A stretch of 64,000 bases of DNA from Whitmania pigra (lineage: Eukaryota; Annelida; Clitellata; Hirudinida; Haemopidae), in the NCBI GenBank assembly GCA_021613335.1, contig JAJTWR010000287.1:456001-520000 (forward strand), written 5' to 3'. Shown here one piece after another: positions 25,736 through 36,800 of this stretch; position 1 is the stretch's first letter, and each line of letters opens with the position of its first letter. The position numbers and the translations under genes are program-made. A model generated the notes under the pieces. It was not told where the DNA came from, searched no databases, and saw only the letters and a program-made list of their open reading frames with translations.

Positions 25736-26313
25736 ATCATTGGCATTGTCGGCACCATTGCCATTGGGAGCAGCATTGCCATCACCGGCGTCTGAAACAT
25801 CGTTCTCATCATCGTCGTCGTCCGGAATCCAGGCATATTCATCGTAGTCATCGTCGCCAAACCCAGCGCCACCATAGCGTTGAATGCCGTAGATGGAGGG
25901 CATGAGACCGCTTTTGTGAGCGTGGAACGAAGCCATCTTGCATTCGTGGTCGGATTTTTCAATTCCATCGTATGTAGGAGGTGGAGTAAACTCACACTCG
26001 TGAGAATTGTGAAGCATCAGATCCACACCAGAAGAAGAAGCAGTCAACTGCATCACCTGCATCGGTGGCATACTTTAAATAAAATACCTCCCTATCTCCA
26101 ATGTTAATCTAATTGCTCCCTTATAGTTCTAAATAGTATTGATACGAACACTGCATTAATCGGGTGAGAATAGACAAATTAAACTTGCAAATGAATAAAA
26201 AACCAAAAGTCTTGTTAGCAATATTTAGCCAGAATGTTTAACGCTACTAAATACAACCAAACGTGTGACGAATATACTTAATATCTAGAGGAAATTACCA
26301 TATAGTTCCACTT

Positions 26314-27306
26314 TTAAAACGACTCAAATTGATGTGAAAAGCTAACCAAAGTACTGTCATGGATGTGGTCAATTACAACTGCTTCCTTCGAATCATAATC
26401 GAGCTTCAGTTTTGTGCAGATAGAAGTACCTTCCCTTTCACTGAACCAAGCGTACGTCTTAACCTCAGAGTTTCCCTTCTCTAGTCGGTGCCTGTACAAG
26501 CCATTCAGATCCAGATTTATGGTGTCCTGAAACCAGTGGCAATGCACTAAGTCGAGTGGAATATTCGAGAATATGTTTAACGATTCCCAATATTCACTCT
26601 TAAACGTTTAATTTATCTTAAACATTCTACAAATTCAATAAAACCTCCAATATACCTCGTACTTCCTTCCTTTTAGTACGGGTTCCCTCCAACGTCTGGG
26701 GAGAAAGATTTTTACGAGGTAGTTTTTCGTCCTGTGCTCAATACTGTTTCCACAGGTCACCACCATAACCTTCTTCTATAAAAATGTTAAATAACTTCAA
26801 CTAAATTTCATTCTTAATGCTAAGTGGGCAGACTATAATATTCTCAATTCTTAGTAAGGCTAAAAAGCTTAGTTTCAAATTCCAAACTGCTTATTCGTTA
26901 ATGTTTTAAAAACAAATTGTCAAGTAAAGCAGTTTCATAAAATTTAATTAAATGCGAAGGAATTAGATAAATGCACCAATTAAACGGTTAATACCTGGCG
27001 TCCTTGTTGAACGAGATGAAATTTATATTCCACTGTAATGCTTCTATCCAATTCCTTTTTCGTCAAACCTGGAGCAATGTCGTAACGTGTCTCCTTGTTG
27101 AATTGCTCCAATATCTTTCCCATATTTCTTAGCCTCCATCTTCCGTCCTCAGAAATTAGCGGAATGTTGAGACCCTCCCTGAAGGCCAATTCGAAATTGT
27201 CCGAGAAGTCGCCCAAATGCGATTCCAGACGAAGCCCAGGAAGTCCAGGAACTTCCATTTCAGGGAGCCTTTTCCTCCAACAAAAACACTCTGAACGGGC
27301 AGACAT
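26314..27306 (-). CDS. Unrecognised three-exon protein
   Basis: Minus-strand exons 27306-26995, 26775-26656 and 26526-26314 join in phase 0 with GT-AG introns and give about 214 aa from MSARSECFCW. The frame is open upstream of this Met (hydrophobic DFCFSFLL), so the true start may be earlier, after an acceptor near 27330. Features: a Pro/Gly-rich start (EMEVPGLPGL), EDGRWRLRNMGK, then a strand-rich part with ITVEYKFHL, RRWREPVL and NLDLNGLYRHRL. No catalytic motif, repeat or transmembrane segment is clear. It lies just upstream of the Gly/Ala-Cys gene on the same strand; splicing between the two was tested by phase and not supported. It is divergent from the channel gene to its right. I do not recognise the family. 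Confidence 0.6.
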
Positions 27307-27895
27307 GAGGAGGAACGAGAAGCAGAAGTCTTTATGAAGCCTGTAGACAATATGGCGACCGAGCACGCCTGGCTTGCCAAAGATCTGAAATAGCCGGGAA
27401 GCCTATGAGCTGCAGGCTGAAGGAGTGGTGCAACTTATTCCAAATCAAAATATTATTTAAAGTTTATTGGCCGGTTAATATTTAAATATTTGAAGAAATC
27501 GTATAGGCACCTAAAGAAAAATTTAAAGAAATTAATTATAAAACTGCTTTTGGAACTATTACGTGCAAAGATATCTGTAGTCGCCTGCTCGTGGCGTTGT
27601 GGAAACCGCTGATATTGGGTTCTGAGGTAATGGCGTGAAAACGTGGCCGTTATTTAAATGTTTTGTTTAAGGCAGTCCGAGAAATGGCTGAGATGAAGCT
27701 TAATAATCGCGCTCTTATTTTGGTCGTGACAACGTCTCGGTATTAAAAAGTGAAATCCCCAAATTGCATCATTCCATGACATTCGAATGTCATTGAGTCT
27801 GTTAAGAAAGTTACTCAGATATTTACGTTTAGTTTTTGAAACATTCCAATAGGGAGATTGGCGATTAACATTATCGACGGCGATTTCTCTCAGAC
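27307..27895. other. Divergent promoter interval
   Basis: This lies between the starts of the unrecognised minus-strand gene and the channel gene. Minus-strand open frames here lack any recognisable feature. It presumably holds both promoters and 5' UTRs; no clear TATA, X-box or CpG cluster was noted. Confidence 0.35.
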
Positions 27896-30800
27896 ATGCC
27901 ATTTTTCGATAGCTCTCTGGTCAGGAAAATGTCGAAGAGGAAAAAGAGGACCTCAGCGGAATCCGTTCAAGTCACGACGTCTGTTACAGGATTTGATGAC
28001 ATCGTCAATGCCATGGTCGAGCAATGCCAGGTTGCTGATATTCGAAGAAGAACCGACAAGGTTGTTGCTGTTGTTACAGATGAGAAATAGTTGTTTGGTA
28101 CTGTTTGTTAAGTAATATTATTTATTTTGCTATGTTATTCTGTTATAATGTATATTTAAAGATGTTGTTACTTAGTGGTTATTATGATGAAAAGGAGGTT
28201 CTGTTATTTGTTGCATTTTATGGTAATTTTTAAAAAGTTGATGAAATAATAATTTAACACTGTTGATTAATAAATCATAAATTGTTTAGATTTTTACATT
28301 TCAATAAGTTGAAGCTTTATGAAAACTTGAACAAGTTATTTATTTAAATTATAAATAAAACAAATTCATGCAGATTTATAAAATGAATGAACAAGCAGTG
28401 GTTAATTAATTAATCAGGTCAAAGTGTTTGTGAAGGCTGTCTACTCTAAAATATCAGAAATTAACACCTCCAAGGAGAACTATTATGCTGAAGTTTTCTT
28501 CCAAGCCAGGTGGAGAGAACCCATTCTTGATGGAAAGACTGAAATTGTAGGTGGAAAAGGTTGATGGGGATGACAAGAATAATTATGTCAATTTAGCTTT
28601 AACCTACAGATATTGTTTTTAAAAGTTTAATACACCTGAAAGGTATTTATAAGACTTTCAAAAACTTTCAAAATTTCAAAAACCAAAACATTGACTTCCA
28701 TCCTTGGGAATCTTTAGCTTGTCACAAAACTCAATTTGAAATCTCCAGAAAAAAGACACAATAAAATGGGATGAATTCTGGAATCCCAAGCTGAAACTGG
28801 ACAACATGTTTCGAGAGGCCAAGGAAAAAATCTGGCAAACTGTGACCTTCAACATATCTGGGGAAGCTTACATGTGCGAGAGGAGAAGGATCATGGGTTA
28901 CTTCAGTCAAAAGATGGACCTCATGCGCTTCCCATTTGATGTTCAGGCTGGTTATTTGTGGATGTCATTGTTAATGAATTGGCCAATTTGATTTTGTTTA
29001 CTTACTGAGAGTTACTGTGTTAATATAAATTATTAATTCTTTAGATTAACTTATTGTTTCTGAGAGTTATTGAGTTAATACAAGTTATTGGGAGTTACTG
29101 ATCTAAACTAGTGGACAATTGTTCATTCATGAAAGCTTCACTCCTGGCATCACAATGTTTACTAAATTTGTAAGATTAGAAAAAAGATTTATTCTATGTT
29201 GATGCCAGTTGTTTATTATGATAAGACTACTTTAAATATGATTTTCGACAATAATAATAATGAAGACGACGATAAACAAAATAACACTAATAATAATACC
29301 AACAATAATATTAATTATAATAGTAATGATAACTGCGAAATAAAACAAATACAGGATTTAGAGTTGAGCGTCGTTTCTGAAAGGTGTGGCTATGCCGTTG
29401 ATATCATCCAAGATCCACTGGCAGCATCATTAGTATCACAGAATTCATTCGTACAGGATCATGAGTGGAAAGTTTATAAGTACTTCAAAATAATTTATTT
29501 ATTTATTTATTTATTTATAACATGATGGCTAATTTATTCATGAGGTGATAATTATTATAATCATAACATGACGATTAATGTGTTCGTAATAGTAACTACA
29601 AAGATTAATATATTCAAATTGTGATAGAATTGTTCATTCATATTGAAATAATAATATAATCATAGTAACTTGTTAATGATAGAATTATAAATCTCTTGTT
29701 ATTATCTGTTGGTCGCCTAACACTGCTAGCAGTAATTATTTGTAATTTTTGAAATAACTTTATCTAACAGATTTCATGACTTTGCAACACTTAAATATTA
29801 TTACTATATAATATTTAATATTGCTTAGTATATAATATTTATTATTATTATTTACTACTTAGTATTTAATATCATTTACAACATGATGTTTAACAATATT
29901 TAGTATATCATTTCGCTTCATGTAAAAATATTTACTTTTACTCATTATAATTTTTTTGATTTTGAAATATTTCCAAGCTACGTGGACCTACAAAAAAAGG
30001 ATACCGTGAAAATATACGAAAACAGCGGCAGGGTCATCCATCCACGCGTGACCTTTGTGATCAGAGCCCAGAGGAGGTACCAGTTCTACCTCTACAACTT
30101 CATACTTGTGCTGGTGAGCCACAACTTACAAGCTATATGTTAATCAATGTATTCAAATGTTAGTAATGATGTTATTGATAATTAATTATTAAATAGTTAA
30201 TTGTTAAGTTAAAATTTAAAATCAGTTATGTGTTTTAATCAATTGATCTCCAATACACTTGTGGAATTGCAGAATGGCATGTTTCACAGCCTCTGTTTAA
30301 GTAATATTGCACATTGTATTCTGGAGGTTTTCTTGAGTTTTTGACAGAAGAATATATTTTGTAATAATACTAGTTATTAATGCTTATGATTGGCTATTAA
30401 TTAATTGAGTAATTCTGTTAATATCGATCGAATTAATTTCCGTACAGTTTTTCATCAATAGCATGACATTCACGACTTTCTCTGTGAGCCTGGACAAACC
30501 TGAGAACAGAATTCAAATGACTTTCATACTCCTCTTGTCGACTGTGTCATTCAGAACCAACATCAACAATTCTCTGCCGAAGATCTCTTACTTGACGAGG
30601 ATGGTTAATGAATATTCATAATTAACTTTATAATAATTTATAATTCAACTAGCTTATAATTAAACCTCTACATTTTATTTCAAAACTTATCTCTAATAAG
30701 TCTTAAAGTACTAATAGCATCTAATGTTAATTTATCTTAAGTGATTATGGTGTTAATGATTGATAAATAATATTAATTATTATAATATTATGATAATAAC

Positions 30801-33800
30801 ATTTAATATAAGTAATAACGTGATTCTAATAATTTATCTTGTTCTGCTTTACCATGCTGTTTAGCTAACTCGACTAAATTAATAATGGTAATGATAACAC
30901 TACTACTACTACTACTACTACTACTAATAATAATAATAATAATAATAATGCCGACATAAGTAATAGTGCAATAATATTTTATTATTCGGCATTACCCTGT
31001 TCTTCAGCTAATTGGACTTAGAAACATTTTAAGGACCACATAATACTCAGCTCATTCGTCGTACAATGTTCCATCTGCGTGTGGCATGCCATCATCGCCA
31101 TCATAAAGAGCAAGTCAAGTCCTCTCGGTTTGTGGAATATAATTTTAGGCATCCATAATAATAATCCATAAGAATCTTATTAGGAATGAATTACAATTTT
31201 AACTAATATGCTAGGGTGCTTTTACACATATGTTGTGAAGAGCATCTATTTTGCGATGATTAAAAAAGGTTTTGATAAACTACTTAGATAAAATAATTAA
31301 TAAAAATTTAACTTTTTGTCACTCACAAAGTTAATCGCCTAAGTTTCTTGATGTAAATAAGAGTACATCAATATGCCTACACAAAATATTGAGGCACCCC
31401 ATGATACAAAATTTGGTCTAGCTTTATCCGCCCACCAAGGAATTAATTGCCTTTGTGAAAATAGGTTCCTGTAATCGTTGCTATGGAAGCTACGAGAGTT
31501 TCGTACGACGTAGCTCTTGATTGCCAGAGCATCCTTTTCCAAGCTTATATCAACGTCGTATTCACATCTCTTTTCTGACCATGCTTTCTTATCAGTTTTC
31601 TTGCAGCGCATACGACCGTAATTTCCTCGCTACACGGAAAATCGATGGAAGTTCACTTTCGATCATTAGTGAGCTCTACTGCTGAGTGTAAGCTATAACA
31701 AGCTTTATTTGTACAGTTGAAAACGTTGAGATTCATAACCAAATGTGCATGACAGATGACCGAGCAGTAAAGTTGTTTTAAAATTTCATGTTTGTAGAAA
31801 ATGATCAATCAAAAGATATTTCAAAAAACGATTACATGCTTGTTAATTGAGAAAATTTCGCTTTGATAATCAAACAGAAATTGCACAAAATTCTGATTGC
31901 AATATCATCTTTTCAGAAGATTTTCACTTCCAGAATTGGTTTTTTTCTTTTATCGAGTCGAATACACCAGAAATAAACATACATCATTATTATAAAAAAA
32001 CAAAATTGAGGGTTGTCTTAAGGGATTATTATCCCGTTCTCTGGACAACCCATACCATATTTATAATCTACTGAATTGTGACTGTGGGTTGACAGTAGAT
32101 GTCAGCGAAAAGATGGTTAATTAATAATGGAGAGTTTGAGCATGAGTTTAAAATAAGTTCCGTTGTATTGAAGTATTGTGGCTTTATTGAATACATTTTA
32201 TGTACACTGCCAGTGTGTGTTTTAGCAAAGGATTATTTAGCAGTACGAATATATCTTTTCTGTAAGGCAAGCAGATACGATGGATAATTAAAAGTCTAAA
32301 CCAGATTGCATTAATTTATTATGAAAGAGCAGATATTGACAGAATGTATGTGAAAAGGAGTAATGGGGGTAGAGGCATAATTGAACTGGTATCAACATAT
32401 CAACAAAGCATCTTCAATCTGGGAGAATATATTGCAAAAGCATATTGGAAGATTGATGCAATTGATGAGAACATGGGATGAATCCAGAAGAAAATTTTTC
32501 CTGCAGAAGGAAGCATGTCAAATAAAATTGAAATATAAACTAAATGATGCAAGAGGAATACAAATGGGACAGGATGGTAATGCAATGATAGAGAATCAAG
32601 TGTTCAATGGCTTACAAAGTGTGATCTAAAAGCTGAGACAGAAAGTTTAATAATTGCAGCTCAAAATTGCCTTGCAGACAAAATATTACAAGAAGATGAT
32701 CCTGCACCAAGACACCGACAGTTCATGTAGAATGTGCCACCGACATGTTGAACGTATCAGCCATGTAATATCTGGATGCAGCACGTTGGCTGCCAAGGAA
32801 TACTTAGATAGACACAACAGAGTTGCCAGGTACATTCACTGGAAGATCAGCAAAGAATGTGGAAATCCATTGACCAACAAATGGTATGAACACACACCAA
32901 GTGGAGTCACAAATTTAGATCAAGGAGTGTTAATGTGGGATCACTCAGTAATTACAGATATGACAACACTTGCAAACAGGCCAGATCTCATCTATCATGA
33001 CAAAAATAAAAGAACAGGCTTGATAATTGATGTTGCTGTACCAGATGATTCCAATGTGGCCCAAAAGGAAGTGGAAAAATTGACTAAATACAAGGACTTA
33101 CAGATAGAAATTCAGAGAATGTGGGGGGTGAGGGCTCAGGTGATACCCGTAGTTATAGGTGCATACAATACAATACAATACAATACATGTTATACTTGGA
33201 ACAATATCAAAGAAATTTAAAGATTATCTGAATTGCATCCCTGTAACCCATCGCCTATTGAAACTCAAAAAATGGCTCTGTGCGGGACAGCACACATCTT
33301 AAGAAAAGTCCTTGGATAAGACTAATCTAATTTCATTGAATAACCTTCTTGTATATGATTGGTTGTACAGTTGCTTTGCTTAAATTTGTCTTATGTTCGT
33401 TTATATTGGACCACGACTCTAGAATTGTTGGCTCGCTTGAGTTGACTTTTGTTTGAATTCTGATTTAAAATGTATATTGTTATGACTGCCTATGATCCCT
33501 TGTTGGGATCTGGAGTCATTGTTTTCCGGCAGAAGGCCGTGATTGTAAATAAACGATATTAATAATAATAATAATGATAAAGATAACAATAACAATAACA
33601 ACAACAACAACAATAATAATAATAATAATATATATGACAGACTAAATGTAATTTAAATGAAATCATCAGTAGCATCTAATAACTATTGTCAATTGCTAAG
33701 GGTCCTTGAGATGGTTCAAGCTTGACCAAGAACATAAAAGTACATAGCTGTCCTAAAGCAGGAAGACAACCTGACCAAACTTAAGCATGAGCAATCAATT

Positions 33801-36800
33801 ATCAACAACTTGATTAATATAAATTGGCCTAAATCATTAATATAACAATCTTTAACCATTTTTTTTTACTTTTTAATTTATTAACTAGATTGGTTTTATG
33901 ATGTTGCTTCATTTAATTTCCCCAAACCAGACCATAAATATTGTCATTTAACCTAACTTCTAAGCATTACTGTGTCAATTAAAATGATGATGAAGTTAGA
34001 TCCACAAAGTTATCAACCAAATATTTGAGAACAAAAGTAGCCACTAAATCTGCTGCGTCTTCGCTATTAGGAGTTTTTACAACAAGTTTTTTAGAGGCTG
34101 CAAAGAAGCCTTTTGAAGTTTTTATAATAAGATTTTTAGTAGCCCAATACAATGGACTATTGAAAAAATATCCAAAATCTAAGTTATCAACCAAATATTT
34201 GAGATCAAAAGTAGCCACTAAATCTGCTGCGTCTTCGCAAAACGGAGTTTTAACAAGTTTTTTAGAGGCTGCAAAGAAGCCTTTTGAAGTTTTTATAATA
34301 AGATTTTTAGTAGCCCAATACAATGGACTATTGAAAAAATATCCAAAATCTAAGTTATCAACCAAATATTTGAGATCAAAAGTAGCCACTAAATCTGCTG
34401 CGTCTTCGCAAAACGGAGTTTTAACAAGTTTTTTAGAGGCTGCAAAGAAGCCTTTTGAAGTTTTTATAATAAGATTTTTAGTAGCTCGAAGGAAACCCTT
34501 AATTTTACATTTCTTATAAAAATGACAGTCATCGAGAAAATGGACGATGTTAACAAACCAAGGGTGACCTTTAAAAACAGTTTTAGCGTATTTTGTTTTA
34601 GGTTTATATTGTTTCACGACACATTTCTCCAACCTCAAGTGAAACTCGTTTACACATCCCCTCAGTTGTAACAAGCCATTTTTGCCTTGGAAGGATCTCG
34701 AATATTTTTGAATATTTGAATATTTATTTATTTATTTTATTTACATTTCAAACAAGGTCAAATGGCTTTTAACCAACAATGACCAACAATGACATGTAAA
34801 CAAATAGAATATTAGAGCGATATAAAGCATGTATGTCAGACTTAGAAATAAATTTGCCACAAAGATCAAAGTTCTTTAAATATTGATATTGATTTAAGTT
34901 CACGAATTGCTAGAGATGTCTCTAGAGTCTTCCCTTAAGTGCTTCTTTACATCTGTTAACGTTTCTCGCTCTTCAAGTTTGGTCCACCGTCTGGACGTTA
35001 GCTAAGATTTTTTAGATCTGCTGTGAGATTCTTGTATTTGGTATGGAATATGGAAGATGGAGTTATATTTTTGAAATGCTAGAACCTTATTTTTGTGTCA
35101 TAGAGCTTCTTAATTAATGTGTTGTCCCCAGGGTTACAACGCTTCCCCTTCTTAAATCTGTTCGTCTTGAATAAACCCCTTTCTATAGGCACCAGAATGA
35201 TTTCATCTTTATTGCGGGGATACAGTCTCTACCTCGACAGCGTACCTATTTCTTCCCCAAAAACACTCCCGTCGTCAAGATCCTAAAAGAGTGGCGATAA
35301 TTCATTTAAACGTTTTTAAACGATTTTTTTTTCTTTTTAAGTTTTAAGGTTATTGTTGTATCCTTGTAACCTTGGAAATCAATGTGCTAAAGAGAAGTCT
35401 TAAGATTGTGAAGGATGCTTTTATTTAACATGTGTTCAACTAGAGGGAATAATAAAAGATACTGAATATGATAATTATTATAATATTAATTAGGTAAACT
35501 AATTAATTTCTAGTTAATATAATTCTACTCTAACACCTCCCCCTCTATATGAAATTATAGATCTTTTTGCTAGTATCAATCATCAGTCGTTTAGGAGGGT
35601 TACGAAGACGTTTGGGTCTTGCTAAATGAGCTGGTTCTGTGTGCTCCAGAGTGTGTTCTGAATTTGGGACAGTTTTCTGTGTTTGATCTGGTTCTGTTTG
35701 TTCCTGAGTGTATTTTGGGTTTATAAGAGTTTCCTGTTTTTCTTCTGGATCTGTGAGTGAGTTATGGATTTCGTTGAGGATAGGGTCTGATGGTATGACT
35801 GGTTGAGTTTCTTCAGAAATATCTTTTTCCTCGATCTGAAGTTTTTTATCCAGTGCTGTCTTCTCCTCCTTATGACATCGCTTGACTATCCCTTCGGGTT
35901 TAGCTATTTCAATTCTTACCGAGGGCATCCCTCTTATGTTCACCTCTCTTTGTGGTTCTGGTAGATCAAATGCTTCGAATATTTCTTTTGACGCTTCTTC
36001 ATTATATCTAAGTCTCAACTGATTTGCATGTCTCCTTGTAATCTTCCTTCCGATTTCGACTTCGTAAACTGTTCTTCCAATCTTTTTTATAACTTTCCCA
36101 GGTACCCATCTTGTGTGATTTGGATCTCTTAAATCTCTCACATATACTGTCTGTTGTTCTTTGAATATTTTTGGGCGAGCTCCGTTCTTTCTATCAAATT
36201 GTTTCTTCATGCATGACTTCCTTGATTCCGTTCTTCCCTTTTTAATGTTTAGTTTGAGATCTGTTAGGGGTGTCCTTATTTGTCTCCCTAAAAAATTTTC
36301 GGCTGGTGATTTTTGGTTCGGACTTGCTAGACAAGGTGTCGATCTGTATGTTATTAAAAATTTCTGTACTAATTCTTCTGTCATTCCTTCTCCTTTAAGT
36401 TTCTGTAGAGTCCTTTTAAATGTGTCTACGAATCTTTCCGCTTGGCCATTGCTTTGAGGGTGGCCTGGAGGTATCCTTAAGTGGCTTATTGAATTAGTCT
36501 GACAATATCTTTCGAATTCTGCGGATGTAAACTGCGTTCCGTTGTCTGAAACTATCGTTTTTGGAAATCCAAATCTTGCAAATATTTTGTTTAATTCAGA
36601 AATGGTTGCAGTTGATGTGATTGTCTTCATTAGTATCACTTCTGGCCATTTTGAATATGCATCTACAACAATCAAAAACATTGCATTTTCCATTGGTCCT
36701 GCAAAATCTATGTGAATTCTTTCCCAGGCATGAGTTGGCTCGGGCCACGGAAATAATACATTTTTGATTGGCATTTTAGCAGCTTTTTGACATGAGTCAC

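Larger units (their letters stand above)
23316..26071 (-). pseudogene. Gly/Ala-repeat protein with Cys-rich basic C-terminus, frameshifted in the repeat
   Basis: Read on the minus strand from ATG 26071. The N-terminus has about 60 ordinary residues with some Cys and His, then an Asp-rich stretch (DDDYDEYAWIPDDDDDEND). Two blocks of the 10-residue repeat GNGGEDPGNG follow, separated by about 55 unique residues. After a spacer comes a long 12-base tandem repeat coding GGGA. Near 24513 one unit is 11 bases instead of 12. From there the uninterrupted frame reads a VVEP repeat and ends as an 824-aa product at 23597. The GGGA frame, however, stays open past that point into a C-terminus with about 15 cysteines (CYVCFGCF, CTECIDCDGCAGC), a Tyr/Asp patch and a Lys/Arg tail (KKRKKRGKDKQKRRPRQK), ending at 23316. 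The span is one base short of 919 codons, so a single missing base explains the break. It may be a sequencing error, an allele or a real mutation. No signal peptide is seen at this ATG. Function is unknown; a structural or matrix protein is a guess. Confidence 0.65.

Noticed and set aside
26656..26775. Relationship of the unrecognised gene to the channel through a shared WREP string
   Set aside because: Only four or five residues match; FPFD, WNP and membrane helices are absent.
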